Origin: an uncultured Clostridia bacterium
Lineage (GTDB): Bacteria; Bacillota; Clostridia; TANB77; CAG-508
NCBI GenBank assembly: GCA_934141445.1
Contig: CAKPCF010000001.1
Coordinates: forward strand, 62,001-126,000
Length of the DNA stretch: 64,000 nt
Reading direction: 5' to 3'
Position numbers and translations under genes: made by a program. Position 1 is the stretch's first letter. Each line of letters begins with the position of its first letter. The notes under the pieces are model-generated. The model was not told the origin of the DNA, did not search any database, and worked only from the letters and a program-made list of their open reading frames with translations. Shown piece after piece: positions 25,035 to 33,059 of the stretch.

Positions 25035-25127
25035 AAACTACAAAATATTAGACTGATATACATATTTTATAAAATATTGGAAAGTATAAGAAAAAAGATT
25101 CTGAATTATTTAATAGGAGATGTGTAT

Positions 25128-26474
25128 ATGAATTTTAATAAGAAGGTATTTACTGCAGTAATTATAGCTTTATTGCTATTAACTGTAGTTACAGGATATT
25201 ATGCCTATAAGTTGAGAGAAGAATACTTAAATGCAAATTTGAATAGCTATAATGAAGCTTTTAGTAATGTAGTTGACTATGTAAATAAAATTGAAAAATG
25301 TTTAGCAAAAGCGACTATTACAAAATCAGCACAATATTCTACTGAAAATTTAACAAGAATTTGGGATAATTCAAATTTAGCTATGGCTCATTTAAATAGA
25401 ATACCAATAAATGATAATGGATTAGCTCAAACTTCAAAATTTTTAAATCAAGTAAGTGATTATTGTTATACTTTATCCAAAAAAGCAATGAATCAAGAAG
25501 ACTTAACAGATGAAGAACTAAAAAATCTACAGGACTTGCATAAATATTCAATTGAATTAGAAAATAGCTTAAATCAAATTGAGCAAGATTTATATTTTGG
25601 AAATGTAAAATGGCAAGATTTAACTAATCAAAATAATCTACAATTTGCACAAGCTGTTGATAATGTATCAGTTTTCTCAAGTATAGATAGTAATTTTCAA
25701 GAATATGAAGGTCTAATTTATGATGGTGCGTATTCAGAACATATAGAAAAAGTAGAAAAAAAGGGATTAACAGGTGAGGAAATTAGTGAAGATACAGCTG
25801 AACAAATTGTAAGAGATTTCTTTAAAAATGATAATATAAAAAAAGTAACAAGAAATGGACTAATAGAAAATGCCAATATTCCAGAATATGATTTTAGCAT
25901 AGAGTTTGAAAATTCAAAAGACAGTGCAAGTGTCAGTGTTTCTAAAAAAGGTGGACACATAATTTATTTAGAAAAAAATAGAGATGTTAATGAAGCAAAA
26001 ATAAGTAAAGAAGAATTGAAAAAAATAGGTAAGGAATTTTTGAGGTCAAGAGAAATTGAAAGTATGGTTCCAACATATTGTTCTATAACAGAAAATACTA
26101 TAACTGTAAATTATGCTTATGAGCAAGATGGAGTAATAGTATATCCAGACTTGATAAAAGTAAAAATGGCTATGGACAATGGAGAAATTTTAGGATTTGA
26201 AACATCAGGATATCTAAATTCGCATGAAGAAAGAGAAATAAAAAATGCTAAAATATCTATGGAGCAAGCAAAAGAAAAATTAAATAAAAACTTACAAATT
26301 ATGAGTGAAGGTAAAGCAATTATACCAACAAAATGGAAAACAGAAATATTATGCTATGAATTTAAAGGAAAAGTAGAAGATACAGAATTTTTAGTTTATA
26401 TAAATTGTGAAACTGGAAAAGAGGAAGATATATTAGTTGTTTTAGACAATGAAAATGGTGAAATCACAATGTAG
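25128..26474 (+). CDS. ypeB: Spore germination protein YpeB-like
   Basis: 448 residues. A membrane anchor (about 7-26, VFTAVIIALLLLTVVTGYYA) is followed by an extended helical region and C-terminal PepSY-like repeats (SEDTAEQIVRDFF, KISKEELKKIGKEFL, ISMEQAKEKLNKNL). In spore formers YpeB stabilises the cortex-lytic enzyme SleB and is usually encoded right after sleB. Here no sleB is adjacent; the peptidase gene sits upstream on the opposite strand. ATG 25128 with AGGAGATG is chosen; the frame back to a TTG at 25077 lacks RBS. It is the main evidence that the organism sporulates. Confidence 0.88.
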   Translation: MNFNKKVFTAVIIALLLLTVVTGYYAYKLREEYLNANLNSYNEAFSNVVDYVNKIEKCLAKATITKSAQYSTENLTRIWDNSNLAMAHLNRIPINDNGLAQTSKFLNQVSDYCYTLSKKAMNQEDLTDEELKNLQDLHKYSIELENSLNQIEQDLYFGNVKWQDLTNQNNLQFAQAVDNVSVFSSIDSNFQEYEGLIYDGAYSEHIEKVEKKGLTGEEISEDTAEQIVRDFFKNDNIKKVTRNGLIENANIPEYDFSIEFENSKDSASVSVSKKGGHIIYLEKNRDVNEAKISKEELKKIGKEFLRSREIESMVPTYCSITENTITVNYAYEQDGVIVYPDLIKVKMAMDNGEILGFETSGYLNSHEEREIKNAKISMEQAKEKLNKNLQIMSEGKAIIPTKWKTEILCYEFKGKVEDTEFLVYINCETGKEEDILVVLDNENGEITM

Positions 26475-26584
26475 TATAAAAATTTTTCTTGAGTAAATGT
26501 ATTGAATTTATAGCAAAATTAGTATAATATGTTATGGAAAAATGAACATTACTAAAAAATTTGAATAAATTATAGTAATAAAAA

Positions 26585-26615
26585 TATCCACAATTGTTGA
26601 ACAAATTGTGGATAA
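26585..26615 (+). promoter_or_regulatory. Inverted pair of DnaA-box-like sites
   Basis: TATCCACAATT (26585-26595) is an exact inverted repeat of AATTGTGGATA (26604-26614). The right arm with the next base gives TGTGGATAA, the exact complement of the DnaA box TTATCCACA; the left arm has one mismatch. No T-run follows, so it is not a terminator. Confidence 0.4.
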
Positions 26616-26636
26616 TACATAGGTGGTAGAGGAAAA

Positions 26637-27413
26637 TTGCAAGTAAAAATAAATAATTGGAACATAAATTATGAAGTTATGGGTGAAGGATATCCAATTG
26701 TTATACTACATGGCTGGTTAGCAAATATAGAAACAATGAGACCTTTGGCAAATGGATTATATCAAAATTTTAAAGTATATTTAGTTGATGTAGTTGGCTT
26801 TGGAAAAAGTGATTTACCAGAACATCCATTAAATTCAGATGATTTTGGAAATTTCTTAAGAGATTTTTTAAGAGCTTTAAATATTGAAAAGCCTATTTTA
26901 ATAGGTCATTCAAATGGTGGAAGATGTATAATCAATGCTGTTGGTAGAGGTATTGTTCAACCCAAAAAAGTTATACTTATTGATAGCGCTGGTCTTAAAC
27001 CAAAAAGAAGCATGAAATATTATATAAAAGTTGGATTCTTCAAAATAGGTAAAACGATTTTAAATATATTACCTAATACAAAAGGAATAAATGAGTTTAA
27101 AGAAAAATTGAGAAATAATGTAGGTTCAAGTGATTATCAGGCTTCAGCAAATGTTTTGAAAGAAACGATGAAAATCATATTAAATGAAGATTGTACTAAT
27201 TTGTTACCGAATATAAAAGTACCAACTCTATTGATTTGGGGAAGTTTAGATACAGCAACTCCAATTTCAGATGCAAAGAAAATGGAAAAGTTAATACCAG
27301 ATTGTGGATTAGTTGAATATCCAGGTTCAACACATTTTTCGTATTTAGAAAATATTGTTAATTGCAATATAGTATTAAATGAATTCCTAAAAGATGAAAA
27401 ACTTAATAAATAG
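26637..27413 (+). CDS. Alpha/beta hydrolase
   Basis: 258 residues. Classical alpha/beta hydrolase: oxyanion region HGWLANIETMRP, nucleophile elbow GHSNGG (Ser near 92), acid in IWGSLDTATP and base histidine in GSTHFSYLE. TTG start with GAGG five bases upstream. It heads an operon with the murF-like, ddl and yqeK genes. Substrate unknown; such hydrolases are common near cell-wall genes without a fixed role. Confidence 0.85.
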   Translation: MQVKINNWNINYEVMGEGYPIVILHGWLANIETMRPLANGLYQNFKVYLVDVVGFGKSDLPEHPLNSDDFGNFLRDFLRALNIEKPILIGHSNGGRCIINAVGRGIVQPKKVILIDSAGLKPKRSMKYYIKVGFFKIGKTILNILPNTKGINEFKEKLRNNVGSSDYQASANVLKETMKIILNEDCTNLLPNIKVPTLLIWGSLDTATPISDAKKMEKLIPDCGLVEYPGSTHFSYLENIVNCNIVLNEFLKDEKLNK

Positions 27414-27428
27414 TAAAGGAGATGTAAA

Positions 27429-28991
27429 ATGGAAACGATTTTATTGAATATATGTTTAATCTTGTTTGCTATTTATTTCTATAAAAAGATTAGACATGGA
27501 TTACATATTTTACAATTAGAAAATTATTATAATGATAGATATGCTGTATGGTTAAAGAAAAATATAAATACAGTATTAAATGTAAAAGCAACCGGAATGT
27601 TAATTATTCCAATTGTTTTAATATTGATAAATCAAGTTAATATTGCTTATACTATTGAAATTTTAGCATTTCTAGCTTTAATTTTTACTAGCAAAAAGAA
27701 AAATGAAAAGAAAGCTTTTGTTGCTACAGCGAGAATTAAAAGAATGTATATGACATTTTTTATTTTGTTTGCAATAGTATTTGCTATATGTAATTTAACA
27801 AACTCATTAGTTTCATTGATTCTTATGAACATATTAGCAATTTTATCTTATACTTTTGTTTATATAGTAAACTTTTTAAATAAACCTTTAGAAGGAATAA
27901 TAAGAAAAAGATTCTGCAATCAAGCACATAAAAAAATAAAAGATATACCAAATTTAAAAGTTGTAGGAATTACAGGAAGCTATGGAAAAACAAGTACAAA
28001 ATATATAGTAAATACAATTTTATCACAAAAATACAATACACTTATGACTCCAGAAAGTTACAATACAACAATGGGTGTTGTTAGAACAATAAATGAACAC
28101 TTAAATTCTACACATCAATTATTTGTATGTGAAATGGGTGCAAAATATGTTGGAGATATAAAAGAAATTTGTGATATTGTTGAACCACAATACGGTATTT
28201 TAACAGCAATAGGTCCACAACATTTAGATACATTTAAAAGCATAGATAATGTTAGAAAAACAAAACTAGAACTAATAGATAGTTTGCCAGAAAACGGAAT
28301 TGCGTTTGTAAATTGGGAAGATGAAAATATTAGAAATTCACATATAACAAAAAATATGATTAAATTTGGATTATCTAAAGAAGCTGATTATTATGCAAAA
28401 AATATTTCTATAACAGAATTTGGCTCTCAATTTGATGTTGTAATTTCAAATAAAGAACCAATAACAATTAAGACAAAATTATTAGGAAAATTGAACATTT
28501 TAAATATTGTTGGAGCTGTTGCAATTGCTGACAAATTAGGTTTATCAGAAGAAGAAATAAAAATTGGTGTAAGATATATAAAACCAGTTCCACATAGATT
28601 GGAATTAAAACAAAATCCAAACGGCAGTATAATTATAGATGATGCATATAATTCTAATAATAGAGGAGCTAAAATGGCTCTAGAAGTATTAAAGAATTTT
28701 GAAGGAAGGAAAAGAATTTTAATTACTCCTGGAATAGTAGAACTTGGAGATAAAGCTGATGAAATAAACGGAGAATTAGGAAAAAATGCAGCTGATAGTA
28801 GTGATTTTGTTATTCTAGTAGGAGAGAAGCAAGCAAAACCAATACTAAAAGGGTTGAAAGCAAAGAAATATCCAGAAAATAAAATTTTTGTTGCAAAAAA
28901 TTTGCAAGAAGCATTAAATAAAATGAATCAAATAATGGATAGTAATAGTGTTGTACTTTTAGAAAATGATTTGCCAGATAATTATTTATAA
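27429..28991 (+). CDS. Membrane-anchored MurF-like Mur ligase
   Basis: 520 residues. The first 150 residues hold about five hydrophobic helices (TILLNICLILFAIYFY, MLIIPIVLILINQV, MTFFILFAIVFAICNL and others), and the rest is a Mur ligase: ATP loop GSYGKTST (about 181-188), central FVCEMGAKYVGDI, the IDDAYNSNN motif and the C-terminal LITPGIVELGDKADEIN. MurF adds D-Ala-D-Ala to UDP-MurNAc-tripeptide, and the next gene is the D-Ala-D-Ala ligase. The fused membrane helices are an unusual addition seen in some Clostridia. Whether it is the main MurF cannot be settled here. Confidence 0.85.
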   Translation: METILLNICLILFAIYFYKKIRHGLHILQLENYYNDRYAVWLKKNINTVLNVKATGMLIIPIVLILINQVNIAYTIEILAFLALIFTSKKKNEKKAFVATARIKRMYMTFFILFAIVFAICNLTNSLVSLILMNILAILSYTFVYIVNFLNKPLEGIIRKRFCNQAHKKIKDIPNLKVVGITGSYGKTSTKYIVNTILSQKYNTLMTPESYNTTMGVVRTINEHLNSTHQLFVCEMGAKYVGDIKEICDIVEPQYGILTAIGPQHLDTFKSIDNVRKTKLELIDSLPENGIAFVNWEDENIRNSHITKNMIKFGLSKEADYYAKNISITEFGSQFDVVISNKEPITIKTKLLGKLNILNIVGAVAIADKLGLSEEEIKIGVRYIKPVPHRLELKQNPNGSIIIDDAYNSNNRGAKMALEVLKNFEGRKRILITPGIVELGDKADEINGELGKNAADSSDFVILVGEKQAKPILKGLKAKKYPENKIFVAKNLQEALNKMNQIMDSNSVVLLENDLPDNYL

Positions 28992-29020
28992 TAGTGCAAA
29001 ATAAGAAAGGATTGATATAA

Positions 29021-30271
29021 ATGAAAATTAAAGTTGGAGTATTTTTTGGAGGAAAATCAGTTGAACATGAAATTTCAGTTATAACAATGAGCCAAGCGAT
29101 AGCAAGTCTAAATCCAGATAAATATGAAATTGTGCCAATTTACATATCTAAACAAGGTGTAATGTATACAGGTGAAGATTTGTTAGACTTGTATTCTTTC
29201 AAAAATATGGATGTATTATTAAAAAGATGCTATAAGGTTTGTGTTGTAAATGATGGAAAAGGTGTAAAAGTTATGAGATGTCCAGCACCATTTATAGGAA
29301 GAAGAGTTTTAAATACTATTGATGTAGCTTTTCCTATAGTTCATGGTACTAATGTTGAAGATGGAACTTTGGCTGGATTTCTAAATTTATTAGACATTCC
29401 TTATGTAGGGCCAGACATAATGGCTTCAAGTATTGGAATGGATAAAATTCTAATGAAAAAAGTATTAAGAGAGTCAGGACTTCCAGTAGTTGATTATGTT
29501 TCTTTCTTTAGTATGGAATACATAAAAGATGAAGAAAAGATTAAAAAAGAAATAAAAGAAAAATTAAGATTCCCAGTAATTGTAAAACCAGGAAATTTAG
29601 GTTCAAGTGTTGGAATTAAAAAAGCTAAAAATGAAACTGAATTAGTAGAAGCTATTGAATTTGCAATGGAATTCTCAGATAGAATAATTGTAGAAAATGC
29701 AGTAGAAAATCTAAAAGAAATAAATTGTTCCGTTATAGGAAATATTGATACAAGTGAAACTTCAGTTTGTGAAGAGCCATTCTTCTCTGATGAGATATTA
29801 AGTTATGCAGATAAATATATGGGTGGTTCAAAATCAGGAAAAGGAATTAAATGTGGTGCGAAAGGTATTGCTGGAGCAAAGGTTTCTGGAAAAGGAATGG
29901 CTGTATCAGATAAAAAATTACCTGCAGACATTACTGATGAAAAAAGAGATGAAATACAAAAATTGACAAAAGAAACTTTTAAAGTTTTAGGTTGTAGTGG
30001 TGTTGCGAGAGTAGACTTCTTAATGGATACAAAAACTGATAAAGTGTATGTAAATGAAATAAATACAATTCCTGGAGCTCTTTCATATTATTTATGGGAA
30101 GCAACTGGAAAAACTTTTGAACAAGAACTTGATGAACTTATAGATATAGCTTTAAAAAGACATAGAGAAAGAGAAAAACTAACATTTTCTTATGACCAAA
30201 ATATTCTTGCGATGCAAGGTGGTACAAAGGGAACAAAAGGTATGAAAGGTACAAAGGTTGTAAAGAAATAA
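29021..30271 (+). CDS. ddl: D-alanine-D-alanine ligase with low-complexity additions
   Basis: 416 residues, against about 350 usual. ATP-grasp ligase: GGKSVEHEISVIT start, FPIVHGTNVEDGTLAG, HGT and GPDIMASSIGMDK signatures, FPVIVKPGNLGSSVGI, and VYVNEINTIPG at the metal site. Between the expected EILSYADKY and LPADI lies an extra Gly/Lys-rich stretch (KSGKGIKCGAKGIAGAK...), and the C-terminus ends in GGTKGTKGMKGTKVVKK. Both additions are basic and likely disordered. The extra segment sits near the omega-loop region that covers the active site. Enzyme identity is secure. Confidence 0.95.
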   Translation: MKIKVGVFFGGKSVEHEISVITMSQAIASLNPDKYEIVPIYISKQGVMYTGEDLLDLYSFKNMDVLLKRCYKVCVVNDGKGVKVMRCPAPFIGRRVLNTIDVAFPIVHGTNVEDGTLAGFLNLLDIPYVGPDIMASSIGMDKILMKKVLRESGLPVVDYVSFFSMEYIKDEEKIKKEIKEKLRFPVIVKPGNLGSSVGIKKAKNETELVEAIEFAMEFSDRIIVENAVENLKEINCSVIGNIDTSETSVCEEPFFSDEILSYADKYMGGSKSGKGIKCGAKGIAGAKVSGKGMAVSDKKLPADITDEKRDEIQKLTKETFKVLGCSGVARVDFLMDTKTDKVYVNEINTIPGALSYYLWEATGKTFEQELDELIDIALKRHREREKLTFSYDQNILAMQGGTKGTKGMKGTKVVKK

Positions 30272-30274
30272 TTG

Positions 30275-30832
30275 ATGAAAAGTTATGATGAAATATATGA
30301 GAATGTAAAGTCAACATTATCAGAAAAAAGGTTTTATCATTCTGTATGTGTTATGGAAAGAGCTATGGAATATGCAAAACTTTATAATGTCGATATTGAA
30401 AAAGCTAAGCTTGCTGGTCTAGTGCATGATATTGCTAAAGAAGTTCCAAAAGAATCTAGAATATCAAATGCTGAAAAATTAGGTGTAGAATTGGATGAAA
30501 TAGAAAAGGAAAATACAGGCTTAATTCATGCAAAAGCAGGTGCAAAAATAGCAGAATTAGAATTTGGATTAGGTAAAGATATTTGTGAAGCAATTGCATA
30601 TCATACAACTGGAAAAGCTAATATGTCTACATTAGACAAGATTATTTATTTAGCGGATTTTACAGGAAAAGATAGAAACTTTGAGGACACAGATTTTTTA
30701 TATTATATATGCCAAAAAGATTTGGATAAAGCAATGTTTTATTGTTTGAAAAAAACAATTACTGAAAAGACAGCAGAAGGCAAGGTTTTACATCTAGATA
30801 CAGTAAAAGCATATAATTATTTATGCAAATAA
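30275..30832 (+). CDS. yqeK: YqeK-family HD hydrolase (Ap4A hydrolase-type)
   Basis: 185 residues. HD-domain protein: HSVCVMERAMEYA, GLVHDIAKE (HD pair), HAKAGAKIAE and later DKIIYLADFT, matching the YqeK family that cleaves diadenosine tetraphosphate symmetrically. ATG 30275 follows a TTG at 30272; either is possible. It immediately follows the ddl stop with no spacing, so translational coupling is likely. Confidence 0.9.
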   Translation: MKSYDEIYENVKSTLSEKRFYHSVCVMERAMEYAKLYNVDIEKAKLAGLVHDIAKEVPKESRISNAEKLGVELDEIEKENTGLIHAKAGAKIAELEFGLGKDICEAIAYHTTGKANMSTLDKIIYLADFTGKDRNFEDTDFLYYICQKDLDKAMFYCLKKTITEKTAEGKVLHLDTVKAYNYLCK

Positions 30833-30847
30833 AAATATATTATAAAA

Positions 30848-30884
30848 AAACAAATAGGAACTCAGATAGCCTATTTGTTTTTTT
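30848..30884 (+). terminator. Terminator of the murF-like/ddl/yqeK operon
   Basis: AAACAAATAGG pairs with CCTATTTGTTT, followed by TTTT. Confidence 0.85.
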
Positions 30885-30944
30885 ATGCAAAATTTGTCGA
30901 ACTAATCTTTTTGCAAATAATAATAAAAAATATTATGAAAAATC

Positions 30945-30973
30945 TTCACAAAAAAAATGTTAGATGATATAAT
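30945..30973 (+). promoter_or_regulatory. Promoter of the DnaJ-like gene
   Basis: TTCACA (30945-30950), 17 bp, TATAAT (30968-30973). A TTTGTCGAA sequence (30893-30901) upstream equals the Spo0A box consensus, but its significance is not established. Confidence 0.5.
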
Positions 30974-31009
30974 AAACTCGAATTTTGGAAAAGTTCGGAG
31001 GATGTTGAA

Positions 31010-31891
31010 ATGATTTTCAAAGATTACTATAAAATTTTGGGCTTAGATACAAATAGAGTAAGTGATGTTCAAATTAAAAATGCTTACAGAGAACAGGCTA
31101 AAAAGTATCACCCAGATGTTAATATAGGAAATAAAAATTTTGAAGAAAGATTTAAAGATATAAATGAAGCTTATAGAGTTTTGTCACAACCATCATCAAA
31201 AAGAAAATATGATAGAACCTGGAACAGAAATGTTGGTAAAGTCAAAAGTTCATCTATATATGAAGAAAATAAAAATAATTCAGATTTCTTTCATATTTTA
31301 TTTGGAAACATTGATGGTGATGAAGTTGCTAAAAAAAATTTGAGAGAACCTGCCAAAGGTGAAAATGTAGAAACCGAACTTCAAATTTCAATAGAAGAAG
31401 CTTTTAGAGGAACTGAAAAAAAGATTTCATTAAGAACAGTTGATGGCAGTATGAAAACTTTAAAAATCCAAGTTCCAGCGGGAATACAGCATAATGAGAA
31501 AGTAAGACTAATAGGTCAAGGAAAACCAGGAAAAAATGGTGGAAAAAATGGAGATTTGTTTATTAGGATAAAAATAAAAAATGATAATAAATTTATATTA
31601 GAAGGTTATAATATAAAATCATATTTAAACCTAACACCATGGGAAGCAGCTTTGAGTACAAAGATTACTTTTAATGGAATTAACGAAGATATAAATGTAT
31701 ATATACCAGCAGGAACACAGAGTGGAGAGAAAATAACAATTCCGAATAAAGGTTATAAAGATGGAAAAGGTGGTAGAGGAGACTTACTTTTAGAAGCAAA
31801 AATAATGCTACCAAAACATATAACTGAACAAGAAAAGGAATTGTATAAAAAATTAGAAAGTATTTCAAGTTATAATCCAAGGAATATGTAA
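31010..31891 (+). CDS. DnaJ-family co-chaperone (CbpA-like, no zinc finger)
   Basis: 293 residues. J domain at the N-terminus with the HPD motif (KKYHPDVN, about 34-41), a short linker, then two beta-sandwich substrate-binding domains (VETELQISIEEAFRGTEKKI ... LFIRIKIKNDNKFILEGYNI). There are no CxxCxGxG repeats, so it is a type II (CbpA/DnaJ2) protein. It would stimulate DnaK. Strong RBS CGGAGG. Single gene between two terminated units. Confidence 0.93.
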   Translation: MIFKDYYKILGLDTNRVSDVQIKNAYREQAKKYHPDVNIGNKNFEERFKDINEAYRVLSQPSSKRKYDRTWNRNVGKVKSSSIYEENKNNSDFFHILFGNIDGDEVAKKNLREPAKGENVETELQISIEEAFRGTEKKISLRTVDGSMKTLKIQVPAGIQHNEKVRLIGQGKPGKNGGKNGDLFIRIKIKNDNKFILEGYNIKSYLNLTPWEAALSTKITFNGINEDINVYIPAGTQSGEKITIPNKGYKDGKGGRGDLLLEAKIMLPKHITEQEKELYKKLESISSYNPRNM

Positions 31892-31950
31892 TATATAAGA
31901 AAATTATAAATTTGAACAATATAATAGTTGACATAAATTTAAGAAATGCG

Positions 31951-31979
31951 TTGACAATCCTGCTTTTGTGCGATATAAT
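31951..31979 (+). promoter_or_regulatory. Consensus promoter of the coupling-protein cluster
   Basis: TTGACA (31951-31956), exactly 17 bp, TATAAT (31974-31979): perfect in both boxes. The leader is about 60 bases. It suggests strong constitutive expression of the cluster that follows. Confidence 0.85.
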
Positions 31980-32042
31980 AAAAAAGTAAACTTATACAAA
32001 GGAAGAAACGCATTGAAAAATGTATGAAGGGGTGTAGAACTT

Positions 32043-32576
32043 ATGGAAGAAGAAAATTTACAAGGTAAGTATTTTAGTATAACTGATCCGAAAGGTACAA
32101 GTACTGTTATTTACCAAGTAAACAGGACTGAAAAAGAATACTTAAAAACTTCACCAAAATATACTGTAGAGAGATTAGAATTTACAGAAGAAATAATAGG
32201 AGATAGAAAAAAGAAAACTTTTTATGTTGATAATCCTGCACCAGATGGAAATCCTCTTGTTATTTTATCTTTTGGTAAAGAAAGAGTAGTAATAAATATG
32301 GGCTTTTTAGATTATGATGTTGTTAAAATTTCAAAAAAGCCAATTCCAATGAATTTTAAGACCTTGTATAATGAGGAAGCAACAGAATATAAAGAATTTG
32401 CTTATACTCCAAATATGAAACGACCTATATCAATTATAGATCCAGAAACAACAGAAGAAGTTAAGCCAATTTTATATTTTGACGAAGAAACAAGAGAAGT
32501 AAAAGGAAAATGTAAATTAAAACCTTATAAAAAGTATTTTGCTTTTGAAGTAAGGTCAGATAATAAGAAAAAATAA
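32043..32576 (+). CDS. Uncharacterised protein at head of the VirD4 cluster
   Basis: 177 residues, family not recognised. No signal or membrane segment. The N-terminus MEEENLQGKYFSITDPKGT and repeated ISIIDPETTEEV / NPAPDGNPLVI blocks suggest a compact beta-rich domain; the C-terminus is basic (KVRSDNKKK-like). AGGGGTG serves the ATG. It is followed by a disordered protein and a coupling ATPase with short gaps (26 and 52 bp), so it is probably an adaptor, chaperone or substrate of that system. Confidence 0.6.
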   Translation: MEEENLQGKYFSITDPKGTSTVIYQVNRTEKEYLKTSPKYTVERLEFTEEIIGDRKKKTFYVDNPAPDGNPLVILSFGKERVVINMGFLDYDVVKISKKPIPMNFKTLYNEEATEYKEFAYTPNMKRPISIIDPETTEEVKPILYFDEETREVKGKCKLKPYKKYFAFEVRSDNKKK

Positions 32577-32602
32577 TCGTTTCTTAATTGAAAGGGGAAA
32601 TA

Positions 32603-33007
32603 ATGATGAATGAAGATACTGCTAAACCTTCAAATGAAGGTAGTGGAAAAAGAATAGCTGGAAGAGAGATGAAAGTTGAGCATGTTGCAGATGAAGATGT
32701 AACAAGAGCTTATGCTGACAATGGATATGATGATTTAAGAGTTGTATCAGCTGATCCTTTAATAATAGATCCAGATAAAGAAAACGCTGTAAGCGGAACA
32801 TCAGGCAATGGTTCTAATAATGCAGGAGGAATAGTAAAAGTTGAAAATACAGCAGAGCAAAACTTAAATGAAATTGCAAAAGGAAATTATGTTTCAATGC
32901 CTGTAAGACCACAAAACGAACAAGTAAAAAATAATAGAAAAAATGCAAAAGCTAATAAAGCAAAAGAAAATAGAGCAAAAGAAAATAATAGTGGTTTAGA
33001 AAAATAA
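32603..33007 (+). CDS. Disordered acidic/basic protein of the VirD4 cluster
   Basis: 134 residues, no family recognised and no hydrophobic core. An acidic N-terminal half (VEHVADEDVTRAYADNGYDD) and a basic, Asn/Lys/Ala-rich end (NAKANKAKENRAKENN). AAAGGGG serves ATG 32603. Such low-complexity proteins can be secretion substrates or linkers. Codon use is as in its neighbours, so it is not noise: the frame is intact and well placed in the operon. Confidence 0.6.
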   Translation: MMNEDTAKPSNEGSGKRIAGREMKVEHVADEDVTRAYADNGYDDLRVVSADPLIIDPDKENAVSGTSGNGSNNAGGIVKVENTAEQNLNEIAKGNYVSMPVRPQNEQVKNNRKNAKANKAKENRAKENNSGLEK

Positions 33008-33059
33008 GATATAAATAAAATTTAAACTGAAAAAATTTACTTAAGAAAAGGTGAATTAA

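Noticed and set aside
25077..25127. Upstream TTG start for YpeB
   Set aside because: No ribosome-binding site; the ATG at 25128 has one and gives the expected membrane anchor at the N-terminus.
4029..30901. TTTTGTCG sequences at 4029, 4909 and 17926, and TTTGTCGAA at 30893, as Spo0A boxes
   Set aside because: All are intergenic, but a short motif of this composition is expected several times by chance in 64 kb; only the site at 30893 fits the full consensus.
31945..32014. AATGCGTT and AACGCATT inverted repeat around the cluster promoter
   Set aside because: Eight bases at 54-base spacing is weak and may be chance.
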